Positions 1-8,411 of a stretch of DNA of 64,000 nucleotides are shown here, one piece after another. Numbering within the stretch: position 1 is the stretch's first letter; each line of letters starts with the position of its first letter. Origin of the DNA: Thauera aromatica_A (GTDB lineage: Bacteria; Pseudomonadota; Gammaproteobacteria; Burkholderiales; Rhodocyclaceae); contig NZ_JALLIK010000107.1 of the NCBI RefSeq assembly GCF_023093595.1, positions 62,001 to 126,000 on the forward strand. The letters run 5' to 3'. The translations under genes were made by a program, and so were the position numbers. Below the pieces are notes generated by a model. The model saw only the letters and a list, made by a program, of their open reading frames with translations, ran no database searches and was not told the DNA's origin.

Positions 1-1489
1 TGATGCCGGCCGCGGAAATCAGCAGGAACTCAACTTCGGGCTGGGCCTGGGCGGCACGTGCCGCCGCCTCTTCGAAAGACTTCGCGGTGACGAAGGTCAG
101 CGGACTGTCGAAGCGCATGATGACCAGATTGGGATGGGGGTGTTCGAGACCGAAACGCTTCAAGTCCCGGTAAGTGCCGTCCGGGTGCATGCCGAGCAGG
201 GCCACCCGCGGCTGCATATCACGGTAGAGCATCAGCGCCAGCGACAACATGAGTCCGGTGAGGATGCCGTTCTGGATGTTGGGGGCGAACACGAGGGTCG
301 CGCAAAAAGTGGTCACCGCCGCCAGACCGTCTTCGCGCCCGGCCTTCCATGCGCCGGTCAGCGCGTGAAAGTCGATGAGGTTGGCCACCACCAGCAGGAT
401 CACCGCAGCGAGCACCGCGATCGGCAGATGCCACAGCAGCGGGGTGAGATACTGCAGGCTCAGCAGCACGCCGGCGGCGGTGAGCAGCGACGACAATCCG
501 GTACGCGCGCCGCTGGCATGGTTGAGCGCCGAGCGTGAAAACGACGCACTGACCGGCATCGCACCGCTCGCGGCGGCAGCCAGCTTGGCCAGCCCCTGGC
601 CGATGAGTTCCTGGTTCTGGTTCCACGACATGCCGGTCCGGGCAGTGATCACGGTCGCACTCGAGGCTGCCTCCATGAAGCTCACCAGTGCGATCACGAA
701 CGCAGCCGGGAACAGGGCCACCAGCATGTTCCAGTCGATCACCGGCAAGCCGAGGGAAGGCAGGCCGGACGGTACCGTACCGACCACAGCGCCGCCTTGC
801 GCGGCGAACCCGGTGAGCGCCGAGACCGCGGTTGTCGACGCCACCACCAGGAGCACTCCCGGCAAGCGGGGCACGAACCGGCGCAGCGCAACCAGCGCGA
901 ACAAGGCCAGGCCGCCATACAGCACAGACGCCAGGTGGAAGGGATCGGTGCCGGCGAACAAGTGCCACAGCCCGACCAGAAAATGCTCGGCCCGGGGCAG
1001 CGACAGGCCGAGCAGCGCGGGCAGCTGGGACAAGCCGATCAATAGCGCCGAGGCATTGATGAAGCCGGCCATCACCGGACGCGACAACAGGTTCAGCAGC
1101 CAGCCGGCACGAAGCAGGCCCAGCACCAGCTGGATCAGCCCGGACAGCAGCGCGAGCACGACCGCGAGCGCGATGAATTCAGGCGTATCGGGCTGCGCCA
1201 GCGACAGCAGGCTCGCCCCCGAAAGCAGAGAGGTGAGCGCCACCGGCCCGGTCGACAGCGCCCCGCAGGAACCGAACAAGGCGCCCACCAGCGCCGGCAG
1301 CAACGCCGCATAGAGACCGAGATGGGGAGGCAGGCCGGCGAGTTGCGCATAGGCCAGCGCCTGCGGCACCAGCACCAGGGTGACGGTGACACCGGCGACG
1401 AGGTCGCCGCGCACCCCGTGCTGGCGCCACAGGCGCGGCCAGCCGAGGAACGGGAACGTACGTTCAGCCCAGTGCGGAGAGGCGTTCAT
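1..1489 (-). CDS. SulP family inorganic anion transporter, C-terminus cut by window edge
   Basis: This frame starts at the ATG at 1489 and stays open to the window edge, so the C-terminal end is missing. It encodes an inner-membrane SulP/SLC26 permease, a family that carries sulfate, bicarbonate or other anions. The start (MNASPHWAERTFPFLGWPR) precedes a series of hydrophobic helices with the family's typical opening 'GDLVAGVTVTLVLVPQALAYA' region and a later 'FMEAASSATVITARTG' type segment. The last visible part (roughly residues 440-496) looks like the cytoplasmic STAS domain. It lies 141 bp downstream of the ankyrin-repeat gene on the same strand. The substrate cannot be told from sequence; sulfate is only the default guess. 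No oddity was seen in the visible part. Confidence 0.85.
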   Translation of the reverse strand, partial: MNASPHWAERTFPFLGWPRLWRQHGVRGDLVAGVTVTLVLVPQALAYAQLAGLPPHLGLYAALLPALVGALFGSCGALSTGPVALTSLLSGASLLSLAQPDTPEFIALAVVLALLSGLIQLVLGLLRAGWLLNLLSRPVMAGFINASALLIGLSQLPALLGLSLPRAEHFLVGLWHLFAGTDPFHLASVLYGGLALFALVALRRFVPRLPGVLLVVASTTAVSALTGFAAQGGAVVGTVPSGLPSLGLPVIDWNMLVALFPAAFVIALVSFMEAASSATVITARTGMSWNQNQELIGQGLAKLAAAASGAMPVSASFSRSALNHASGARTGLSSLLTAAGVLLSLQYLTPLLWHLPIAVLAAVILLVVANLIDFHALTGAWKAGREDGLAAVTTFCATLVFAPNIQNGILTGLMLSLALMLYRDMQPRVALLGMHPDGTYRDLKRFGLEHPHPNLVIMRFDSPLTFVTAKSFEEAAARAAQAQPEVEFLLISAAGI

Positions 1490-1630
1490 CGGTGCAGAAC
1501 AATGGGAAGCGCGACGAGCTTACCATGCATCGAAACAGGCTCGCGCCTGCGCGCCCTGGGGGCCAGCGCAGCGACCGCCTCGTTCGAAACGGTCTTGCGC
1601 GCCCGCCGGTGGCAGGGCCGGCCGCCGCCC

Positions 1631-2305
1631 CTACTCGATCCTGAGCCGCAGTGCCGGCGCGGGCAGGCCGCGGCGCTGACGCTCGGCGCGGATCAGCGCG
1701 GCGATGTCGGTGTTGCCTTGCCGTTCGGCCCAGACGTCGGCCGACAGGCCGGTATCGGTGAGCGCGTTGAGCTCGGTCTGCGGCAACGCCAGCAGCCGGC
1801 GGACGACACCGATATGGCCGTTGCGCGCCGCCAGTGACAGCGCGGTGGCTTGGTTGGGCGCCGGGGCGTTGACTTCGGCCCCGGCGGCGACGAGCGCATC
1901 GACGAGGGCCTCGCGCCCTTCGAAGGCGGCATAGTGCAGCGGCGCCCAGCCCTCGTGATTGACCTTCGCGCCGGCCTGCAGCAGGGCGCGCGCGACGTCG
2001 TCGTGGCCGCGGAGCACGGCCAGCATCAGCGCCGAATCCCCGGCGAGGTTGCGGTAATCGATCCGCACCCGCCGCGCCAGCAAAGTATCGACGGCAGCAC
2101 GCTGCCCTTCGCGGGCGGCGAGGATCAGCAAGGTGTTGCCCTGGGCATCGACGGTGTCGGGGTCGATGCCGCGATCGAGCAGGCTGGCGAGGGCGCGCGC
2201 ATCACCGAGGCGGGCCGCCGCCAGAGCGTCGTCGTAGCTCCCGGCGTGCGCCCCCCCGGCCGCAAGGCCGAGGACGACGAGCGTCACCAGCGCCGCGCGG
2301 CGCAC
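1631..2305 (-). CDS. Exported ankyrin-repeat protein
   Basis: I chose the GTG at 2305, which gives an N-terminus VRRAALVTLVVLGLAAGGAHA, a clean signal peptide with an A-H-A cleavage site. The open frame runs back to 2473, but that would overlap tatD. The mature protein has about five ankyrin repeats: the signatures 'GNTLLILAAREGQ', 'GDSALMLAVLRGHDDVARALLQAGA', 'GWAPLHYAAFEGREALVDALVAAGA' and 'ATALSLAARNGHIGVVRRLL' repeat every ~33 residues. Ankyrin arrays bind protein partners; the partner here, presumably periplasmic, is unknown. The gene follows tatD by 28 bp and is probably the last gene of the mltG-tmk-holB-pilZ-tatD run. Start choice is the main uncertainty. Confidence 0.8.
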   Translation of the reverse strand: MRRAALVTLVVLGLAAGGAHAGSYDDALAAARLGDARALASLLDRGIDPDTVDAQGNTLLILAAREGQRAAVDTLLARRVRIDYRNLAGDSALMLAVLRGHDDVARALLQAGAKVNHEGWAPLHYAAFEGREALVDALVAAGAEVNAPAPNQATALSLAARNGHIGVVRRLLALPQTELNALTDTGLSADVWAERQGNTDIAALIRAERQRRGLPAPALRLRIE

Positions 2306-2333
2306 GCCGGCGACGGCTAGGAAAGCCCCGGGA

Positions 2334-3143
2334 TCAGACGCCCTGCAGGGCGGAAGCGGGGCCGGAGTGAAAACCTTGAGCATGGCGGAAGAGACGGTAG
2401 AAGTTGTCGGTGGTGGCCTGTTCGATGCGTTCGAGGGGCTCGCCGCGCAGGCGGGCAAGTTCCTCGGCGACATGCACGACCCAGCCGGGTTCGTTGGTCT
2501 TGCCGCGATGCGGCACCGGAGCGAGATAAGGGGCGTCGGTCTCGATCAGCAGGCGCTCGAGCGGGACGATCTTCGCCACCTCCTTCAGTTCTTTGGCATT
2601 GCGGAAAGTGACGATACCCGAAAACGAGATGTAGAAGCCGAGCGCCAGCGCGGCCTCGGCCACTTCCCGGCTCTCGGTGAAGCAGTGCATGACGCCGCCG
2701 GCCTCGGCGGCGTGTTCTTCCCGCATCAGGCGCAGGGTGTCTTCGGCGGCGCTGCGGGTGTGGATGATCAACGGCTTGGCGGCGGCGCGGGCGGCGCGGA
2801 TGTGGGTGCGAAAACGCGCCCGCTGCCACTGCGGTGCGTCCTGGTGCCAGTGGTAGTCGAGCCCGGTCTCGCCGATCGCCACCACCCTGGGATGGGCGGC
2901 GAGCGCACACAGGCGCTCGACGGTCGGCTCCTCGCAGTCGGCGTTGTCGGGGTGCACCCCGACCGAGGCCCACAGCCGGGGATGGCGCTCGGCCAGTCCG
3001 CGCACGCGCGGGAAATCCTCCAGCTTGACGCCGACGCACAACGCGGCGCCGACGCGGTTGGCGGCCATGGTGGCGAGGATCTCGTCCTCGCGGCAGGCGA
3101 GATCGGGAAAATCGAGGTGGCAGTGTGAATCGACGTACATCAT
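2334..3143 (-). CDS. tatD: TatD family metal-dependent deoxyribonuclease
   Basis: This is a cytoplasmic TIM-barrel hydrolase of the TatD/YcfH group, which use two metal ions and in characterised members act as 3'-5' exonucleases. The metal ligands are visible: the N-terminal YVDSHCHLDF (HxH), the 'IGETGLDYHW' glutamate, 'IIHTR' and 'MHCFTE' histidines, and 'LIETDAPYLAP' with the late aspartate. Two ATGs in tandem (3143 and 3140) open the protein directly before YVDSHCH, matching the family N-terminus. The open frame upstream to 3362 lacks homology and overlaps the intergenic region and pilZ. Length (~269 aa) is normal for the family. It sits between pilZ and the ankyrin gene, the usual betaproteobacterial arrangement. 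Confidence 0.93.
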   Translation of the reverse strand: MMYVDSHCHLDFPDLACREDEILATMAANRVGAALCVGVKLEDFPRVRGLAERHPRLWASVGVHPDNADCEEPTVERLCALAAHPRVVAIGETGLDYHWHQDAPQWQRARFRTHIRAARAAAKPLIIHTRSAAEDTLRLMREEHAAEAGGVMHCFTESREVAEAALALGFYISFSGIVTFRNAKELKEVAKIVPLERLLIETDAPYLAPVPHRGKTNEPGWVVHVAEELARLRGEPLERIEQATTDNFYRLFRHAQGFHSGPASALQGV

Positions 3144-3211
3144 GTATCCGTTTGCATGGCGAAAAACCAGGATCGGGCGGACCGGAGCGGACCCCGCCCC
3201 CGGCTGCGACA

Positions 3212-3574
3212 TCACAGCGTATGCGTGGGCCGGCTCGAGCCGAGGTGCCCGGCGAGGATCTGCTCGATGCGCCCGCGCACCACCTTGCCCGCATCGTCGT
3301 CGGAAAAATGCACGCCAACGCCCTGGGTGCGCCCGCCCTGGGCGCCATAGGGGGTGATCCACACCACCGTACCGGCGACCGGGTGGCGCGCCGGGTCGTC
3401 GATCAGCTGCAACAGCATGAAGATTTCGGCGCCGAGCCTGTAGGTCTTCGGGGTGGGCACGAAAATGCCGCCGTTTTTCAGGAACGGCATGTACGCAGCA
3501 TAAAGCGCGGACTTCGAGCTGATATTGATCGAGAGCACGCCGGGGCGTGCAGCGGCGGGAGCGGTTTCACTCAT
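3212..3574 (-). CDS. pilZ: PilZ-domain protein (type IV pilus assembly type)
   Basis: A 120-residue PilZ protein. The sequence reads through 'GVLSINISSKSALYAAYMPFLKNGGIFVPT' and 'VWITPYGAQGGRTQGVGVHFS', characteristic of the PilZ protein needed for type IV pilus assembly in Pseudomonas. That subgroup lacks the canonical RxxxR c-di-GMP-binding arginines, and I see no RxxxR here either, so it probably does not bind the nucleotide. Its ATG overlaps the holB stop by 4 bp (ATGA), so translation is coupled. The neighbourhood (holB upstream, tatD downstream) matches that of pilZ in many Gram-negatives. Confidence 0.88.
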   Translation of the reverse strand: MSETAPAAARPGVLSINISSKSALYAAYMPFLKNGGIFVPTPKTYRLGAEIFMLLQLIDDPARHPVAGTVVWITPYGAQGGRTQGVGVHFSDDDAGKVVRGRIEQILAGHLGSSRPTHTL

Positions 3575-4620
3575 CGACGGGATCCGGCGACAGCGCGGGC
3601 GTAGCGCATCAACATGTCTTCAAGCACCAGGCGCAGGCTCAAGGGGTGGCGGGAGACCTTGTGGATCTGCGCCAGCTCATTGTAGCAGGCGCTCGCGGCG
3701 GCAACGCTGCTGCGCCCGGCAAGCGCGGCGAGCACCGCCTCCTGCGCCGGGAAGAAGCGCACCCGCCCGCCCAGGCGCAACGCCGCCAGGTCGCTGACCC
3801 AGCGCTGCATCCAGCCGCTCAGCTCGGGCAGGCCGAAACCGGCGCCCTGCGCTTCCTTCGACTTCAGCCACGCCTCCCACTGCCCGGCCAACTGCAGCAC
3901 CCCGCTCGCCTGCACGTTCCCCAGGTCGCGGACGAAGCGGGCCAAGAAGGCCGCCCCCCCGGCCCGGGCGAGCCGCTCGGCGGCCAGCGGCATGCCGCCC
4001 CCCAGGGCCAGCAAGGCGCGCGCATCGGGCTCGGCCTGCGCCCTCCAGCGCGCCAGCCCGGCTTCGTCCGGGCGCCCGAACGGCCACTGCTGGCAGCGGC
4101 TGCGAATCGTCGGCAGCAGGCGCCGCGGCGCCGAGGACACGAGCAGGAAGACGCAGCCCGCAGGCGGCTCTTCGAGAAGCTTGAGCAGCGCATTGGCGGT
4201 GAATGGGTTCATTGCCTCGGCCGGCTCGAGCACCACCACCCGGCGCGCGCTGTGGTGGCCGGTCATATTCAGTGCCGCCTGCAGTTCGCGGATCTGCTCG
4301 ATCACGATCTGGGCGGAAGCGGTCTTGCCGCCGGCCTCGCGCGCGGCGGCCTCGCTCCCTTCGGCCTCGGCCGCCTCGGCGGCCGGCGCCACGCGATGCA
4401 GATCCGGGTGGTTGCCGGCGACCCGCCACTGGCAGGGGCCGCAGCGGCCGCAGGCATGGCCGTCGGCCTGCGGCGCGTCGCACAGCAGGCGCGCGGCGAG
4501 CGCTTCGGCCAGTTCGCGCTTGCCCAGCCCGGCGGCGCCGATGAAGAGCAGCGCATGCGGCAGGCGCGCGCCGAGTTCGACGAGGCGGGTCCAGGCGGGC
4601 TGCAGCCAGGGATGGATCAT
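3571..4620 (-). CDS. holB: DNA polymerase III delta' subunit
   Basis: This encodes the delta' subunit of the clamp loader, which helps open the beta clamp and load it on primed DNA. The ATG at 4620 overlaps the tmk stop (ATGA) and opens with MIHPWLQPAWTRL, the family start. Residues ~20-35 carry a degenerate P-loop (HALLFIGAAGLGKRELA). A Cys4 zinc module follows (C-x8-C-x2-C-x2-C in the 'CDAPQADGHACGRCGPC' stretch). Sensor 1 region 'SSAPRRLLPTIRSRCQQW' and the delta'-type C-terminal domain complete it. At 349 aa the length is typical. It is the third gene of the mltG-tmk-holB-pilZ operon. Confidence 0.93.
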   Translation of the reverse strand: MIHPWLQPAWTRLVELGARLPHALLFIGAAGLGKRELAEALAARLLCDAPQADGHACGRCGPCQWRVAGNHPDLHRVAPAAEAAEAEGSEAAAREAGGKTASAQIVIEQIRELQAALNMTGHHSARRVVVLEPAEAMNPFTANALLKLLEEPPAGCVFLLVSSAPRRLLPTIRSRCQQWPFGRPDEAGLARWRAQAEPDARALLALGGGMPLAAERLARAGGAAFLARFVRDLGNVQASGVLQLAGQWEAWLKSKEAQGAGFGLPELSGWMQRWVSDLAALRLGGRVRFFPAQEAVLAALAGRSSVAAASACYNELAQIHKVSRHPLSLRLVLEDMLMRYARAVAGSRR

Positions 4621-5321
4621 GGGAAGAAACGCTCGCCCAGCAGGCGCTCGATCTCGGTACGGATGACGTCCGGCGTACGGTCGGCGTCGATCACGCAGAT
4701 GCGCTGCGGCGCCAACCGTGCGCGCTCGAGATAGGCCTCGCGCACGCGGACGAAGAAATCGCGCTGCTCGCGCTCGAAACGGTCGGGATCGGCGCCGCTG
4801 GCGGCGACCCGCGCCGCGGCGATCTCCGGCACGAGATCGAACACCAGGGTGAGATCGGGCTGCAGTCCGGGGTGGACCCAGGCTTCGAGAGCCTCGAACT
4901 TGTCCCGCGCCAGTCCGCGCCCGCCGACCTGGTAGGCGAAAGTGGCATCCGAGAAGCGGTCGCACACCACCCAGCAGCCGGCAGCAAGCGCCGGCCCGAT
5001 ACGCGCGGCGAGGTGCTCGCGGCGAGCGGCGAACATCAGCATGGCTTCCGTTTCGAGGTGCATCGGTTCGTGCAGCAGCAGCTCGCGCAGGCGCTCGCCG
5101 AGCACCGTGCCGCCGGGTTCGCGGGTCTGCTCGACGACGATCCCGCGCGCGCGCAGCAGCGCCACAGTGGCGGCGATCTGGCTGCTCTTGCCGGCACCGT
5201 CGATGCCTTCGAAGGTGATGAAGCGCCCGCGCGGGACGGCGGCGCCGGCAAGCGGCGCCAGCGCATCTCCGGGCCTCGGCTCCGGGGGCGTGGCCGGGGG
5301 GCGCGGCGGCATCATGCTCAT
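4617..5321 (-). CDS. tmk: Thymidylate kinase
   Basis: Phosphorylates dTMP to dTDP, an essential step of dTTP synthesis. The P-loop FEGIDGAGKSSQ lies near residue 37, followed by the DR(E/Y) type 'TREPGGTVLGE' substrate loop and the 'CDRFSDATFAYQVGGRGL' segment that contacts dTMP. The lid region 'DPDRFEREQRDFF' carries the lid arginine. An N-terminal extension of about 30 proline-rich residues precedes the core and is unusual; an internal start further in would give a more standard length. The gene starts within the last codons of mltG (ATGA overlap) and ends within the start of holB, so the three are translationally coupled. Confidence 0.94.
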   Translation of the reverse strand: MSMMPPRPPATPPEPRPGDALAPLAGAAVPRGRFITFEGIDGAGKSSQIAATVALLRARGIVVEQTREPGGTVLGERLRELLLHEPMHLETEAMLMFAARREHLAARIGPALAAGCWVVCDRFSDATFAYQVGGRGLARDKFEALEAWVHPGLQPDLTLVFDLVPEIAAARVAASGADPDRFEREQRDFFVRVREAYLERARLAPQRICVIDADRTPDVIRTEIERLLGERFFP

Positions 5322-6322
5322 GGTTTCGCTCCGTTGCGAATGAACCGGTTCACCGCACGGTTGTGCTCGTCGAGGCTGCGTGAAAACTCACTGCTGCCAT
5401 CGCCGCGGGCGACGAAATAGAGAAAATCGCTCTTTTCCGGACGCATCGCGGCACGCAGCGCCGCTTCTCCGGGAATCGCGATCGGTGTCGGCGGCAGGCC
5501 GGCGCGGGTGTAGGTGTTCCACGGGTGGTCGGCATCCATGTGCGCCCGGCGCAGGCGGCCGTCGAATTCGGCTCCGAGGCCGTAGATCACCGTAGGGTCG
5601 GTCTGCAAGCGCATGCCGATGCGCAGGCGGTTGGCGAACACCGACGCGATCAGGGGCCGGTCTTCGGGGCGCCCGGTTTCCTTTTCGACGATCGAGGCAA
5701 GGATCAGCAGTTCGTAGGGCGAAGACAGCGGCAGCGCGGAATCGCGTTCGTCCCACAGGCGTGCGAGCCGGGCCTGCATCGCCCGGTAGGCGCGCTGCAG
5801 CACTTCGAGCGCGCTCGAGCGCTTGTCGAACAGATAGGTATCGGGGAAGAAGAGGCCTTCGAGGTGACGCTCCTGCGCGCCGATGCGGGCGAGGATCTCC
5901 GCCTCCGTCAGCCCCGCGCTGTCCGGCTCCAGGTCGGGATGGTTCTCCAGCGCCTGACGCACCTGGCGGAAAGTCCAGCCTTCGACCAGCAGCAACTCGC
6001 CCTGCGAGACATCTCCGTTCGACAGTTTCAGGATCAGCTGCCACGGCGTGATCCCGGCATGCACCTCGTAGCTGCCGGCCTTGATCTTGTTCGCCCGGCC
6101 GCTGGCGCGCGCGAGCAAGGTCAACAGGCGCGCATCGACGCCGACTCCGGCGCGCTCGATCAGCGTCGCCGCCTGGCGCATGCCGATCCCGCGCGGCACG
6201 GTGAAATCGACCCTGTCGGCCTGCAGCGACAACGGGCGATGGGCATACCACCCGCCGCCGGCGGCAAGCACCGCGGCGAGCGCGAGGAGCAAGACAAAAA
6301 CACGGAAAGCGAAGCGCATCAT
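5318..6322 (-). CDS. mltG: Endolytic murein transglycosylase MltG
   Basis: An inner-membrane lytic transglycosylase that cuts nascent glycan strands and helps set their length. One N-terminal membrane helix (FRVFVLLLALAAVLAAGGGWYA) precedes the LysM-like region and the YceG catalytic domain. The catalytic glutamate lies in 'LASIVEKETG', and the family motifs 'LEGLFFPDTYLF', 'LQTDPTVIYG' and 'YNTYTRAGLPPTPIAIPG'-like 'WNTYTRAGLPPTPI' are all present. Length 334 aa is normal. Tandem ATGs at 6322 and 6319 make the exact start uncertain by one residue. It heads the operon mltG-tmk-holB-pilZ-tatD. Confidence 0.94.
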   Translation of the reverse strand: MMRFAFRVFVLLLALAAVLAAGGGWYAHRPLSLQADRVDFTVPRGIGMRQAATLIERAGVGVDARLLTLLARASGRANKIKAGSYEVHAGITPWQLILKLSNGDVSQGELLLVEGWTFRQVRQALENHPDLEPDSAGLTEAEILARIGAQERHLEGLFFPDTYLFDKRSSALEVLQRAYRAMQARLARLWDERDSALPLSSPYELLILASIVEKETGRPEDRPLIASVFANRLRIGMRLQTDPTVIYGLGAEFDGRLRRAHMDADHPWNTYTRAGLPPTPIAIPGEAALRAAMRPEKSDFLYFVARGDGSSEFSRSLDEHNRAVNRFIRNGAKP

Positions 6323-6343
6323 CGAAATTCGTTGTGGCGAAGG

Positions 6344-6375
6344 CCCCTGCCGGCGAAAACCCCTACCGGCGAAAA
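6344..6375. repeat. Tandem duplication, two 16-bp units
   Basis: Two adjacent 16-bp units, CCCCTGCCGGCGAAAA and CCCCTACCGGCGAAAA, differ at one position. They lie between the divergent mltG and ygfZ genes, just upstream of the likely ygfZ promoter, so they could be replication slippage or a repeated protein-binding site. Confidence 0.8.
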
Positions 6376-6393
6376 TCCCTGCTGCCCGCAGGG

Positions 6394-6422
6394 ACGACCG
6401 CCATGCGGCGGGCGCTTATAAT
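6394..6422 (+). promoter_or_regulatory. Candidate ygfZ promoter
   Basis: A perfect -10 hexamer TATAAT is at 6417-6422, preceded at 17 bp spacing by a poor -35 (ACGACC). It is the only sigma-70-like -10 in the mltG-ygfZ intergenic region and would give a leader of about 135 nt. The weak -35 limits confidence. Confidence 0.45.
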
Positions 6423-6563
6423 ACTGCATTGCACGGCCGCTACCGACGGCGCCACGCCCTGCCTCCTCCGGGACCGGGCCCACCCCGCCCGTCAAGCGGA
6501 TTCCGAACGGCCCTGCGCGCCGTTTCCCGACCAACGCCAGCCCGAACTGCCGACACGCCAACC

Positions 6564-7595
6564 ATGACAGCCTGGACCGAACACCTCGCCCGCCTGGGTG
6601 CCACCCTGGGTGAGCACACCGTGACTTTCGCCGAACCGGCAACCGAAGCGCACGCTGCCAGCACAGCGACCATCGCCGTGCCGCTGCTGCATCTGGGCCT
6701 GATCCGCGCGGCAGGCCCGGATTCCGCGGCCTTCCTGCACAACCTGGTGTCCAACGAAGTCAACAAGCTGGAGCCCGATGCCGCCGCCTGGAACAGTTTC
6801 AATTCGCCCAAGGGGCGGATGATCGCCAGCTTCCTGATGTGGCCCGAAGCCGAAGGCCACGTCCTGGCGCTGTCGGCCGACATCCTGCCCGCCTTCCTGA
6901 AAAAGCTGTCGATGTACGTGCTGCGCAGCAAGGTCAAGCTCTCCAACGCCGGCACCGAGCTGGCGCTGGTCGGCCTCGCCGGCCCCGCTGCCGCGACCAT
7001 CCTGCAGGCGGCCGGCATCCCCCTGCCGACGGCCGACATGAAACAGGCGGTCGATGAGGCCGGCGTGCGCTGCATCCGCCTCGGCGCGCAATGCTTCGTC
7101 GTCGCGGCGCCGGCCGAAGGCGCCGGTCCCCTGTTCGACGCCCTGCTCGCCGCGGGCGCGATCAAGGCCGGCACCGCCGCCTGGCAGCTCGTCATGGTCC
7201 GCGCCGGGCTGCCTCTGGTCACCGCGCCGACGCAGGAGGAATTCGTCGCCCAGATGCTCAACTACGAACTCATCGGCGGAGTCAGCTTCAACAAGGGCTG
7301 CTACCCGGGGCAGGAAATCGTCGCCCGCACCCAGTACCTGGGCAAGCTCAAGAAGCGCATGTACCGCGTGGCGATCGCCGCCGGCATCGATGCGGCGCCG
7401 GGAATGGATCTCTACGCTCCCGATTTCGGCGAACAGTCCGCCGGCAAGCTGGTGAATGTGGCGCCCGCCCCCGACGGCGGCCTCGAAGCCCTCGCCGTCC
7501 TTCAGAGCAGCAGCGCCGAAGCCGGCGAGATCCGTCTCGGCGCCCCCGCCGGCCCCGCGCTGCAGCTGCTGGTGCTGCCCTACGCCCTGTCCTGA
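6564..7595 (+). CDS. ygfZ: Folate-binding protein YgfZ (Fe-S cluster repair/assembly)
   Basis: A cytoplasmic tetrahydrofolate-binding protein related to the aminomethyltransferase GcvT, which supports maturation or repair of certain iron-sulfur enzymes. The diagnostic motif KGCYPGQEIVAR, with its conserved cysteine, is near residue 245. The ATG at 6564 starts MTAWTEHLARLGA and fits the family; the longer open frame back to 6081 runs through the promoter region and antisense to mltG. Length 343 aa is typical. The NRDE gene starts 18 bp downstream and may be co-transcribed. The Fe-S-rich TCA enzymes in this window (SdhB, AcnA, AcnB) are the kind of client it serves, though no direct link is shown. 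Confidence 0.92.
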   Translation: MTAWTEHLARLGATLGEHTVTFAEPATEAHAASTATIAVPLLHLGLIRAAGPDSAAFLHNLVSNEVNKLEPDAAAWNSFNSPKGRMIASFLMWPEAEGHVLALSADILPAFLKKLSMYVLRSKVKLSNAGTELALVGLAGPAAATILQAAGIPLPTADMKQAVDEAGVRCIRLGAQCFVVAAPAEGAGPLFDALLAAGAIKAGTAAWQLVMVRAGLPLVTAPTQEEFVAQMLNYELIGGVSFNKGCYPGQEIVARTQYLGKLKKRMYRVAIAAGIDAAPGMDLYAPDFGEQSAGKLVNVAPAPDGGLEALAVLQSSSAEAGEIRLGAPAGPALQLLVLPYALS

Positions 7596-7613
7596 GAGGG
7601 TGCAGCCGAGCCG

Positions 7614-8411
7614 ATGTGCCTGATCGTCTTCGCCTGGCGCACCCACGCCGCGTATCCGTTGGTGGTCGCGGCCAATCGCGACGAGTACTTCGAGCGCCCG
7701 GCGGCGCCGGCACACTGGTGGACCGACGCCCCCGAGCTGCTCGCCGGACGCGACCTCGAAGCAGGCGGGACGTGGATGGGGCTGACGCGCAACGGCCGCT
7801 TCGCCGCCCTGACCAACTACCGCGACCCCAGCCGCCGCGTCAGCGGCGCACCCTCGCGCGGCGCCTTGGTGCGCCAGGCGCTGGAAGACGGCCGCGACGC
7901 GGCGGCGAGCCTGCATGCCTTCGCCGCCGAGCGCGCCCGCTACGCCGCCTTCAACCTGCTGCTGAGCGACGGCCGGGCCTTGGGCGTGCTCGAAAGCACC
8001 ACCGGCGTGGTGCATCTCCTCGAGCCCGGGGTGTACGGCCTGTCCAACCACCTCGTCGATAGCCCCTGGCCGAAGCTGGTGAAGGCGCGCGCCGGCCTCG
8101 CCCAGCGGCTAGGCGCCTTCACGCCGGCCGCCGACGAGCCACGCCCCATCACCGAAGAGGCGCTGTTCGACGCGCTGCTCGCGCTGCTGCGCGACCCCAC
8201 CCCCGCGCCCGACCCCCATCTGCCCGACACCGGCATCAGCCTCGAATGGGAGCGCTGGCTCTCTCCCGCCTTCATCCGCGCGCCGGGCTACGGCACGCGC
8301 TGCAGCAGCGTGGTGCTGTTCGGCAGCGACGGCCGGGTCCGCTTGCGCGAGTGGAGCTGGGACCCGCACGGCGAGTTGCGCAGTGAAGTGACGCACGGCT
8401 TCACTCGCTGA
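7614..8411 (+). CDS. NRDE family (TANGO2-like) protein
   Basis: The N-terminus MCLIVFAWRTHAAYPLVVAANRDE contains the family-naming NRDE motif, and a cysteine follows Met1, as in the Ntn-hydrolase-like fold predicted for this family. 'GGTWMGLTRNGRFAALTNYRDP' is the second conserved block. In eukaryotes TANGO2 is linked to Golgi organisation and haem/lipid handling; the bacterial role is not established. Length 265 aa is normal. The gene follows ygfZ by 18 bp and overlaps, tail to tail, the last 11 bp of the L,D-transpeptidase gene on the other strand. Confidence 0.88.
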   Translation: MCLIVFAWRTHAAYPLVVAANRDEYFERPAAPAHWWTDAPELLAGRDLEAGGTWMGLTRNGRFAALTNYRDPSRRVSGAPSRGALVRQALEDGRDAAASLHAFAAERARYAAFNLLLSDGRALGVLESTTGVVHLLEPGVYGLSNHLVDSPWPKLVKARAGLAQRLGAFTPAADEPRPITEEALFDALLALLRDPTPAPDPHLPDTGISLEWERWLSPAFIRAPGYGTRCSSVVLFGSDGRVRLREWSWDPHGELRSEVTHGFTR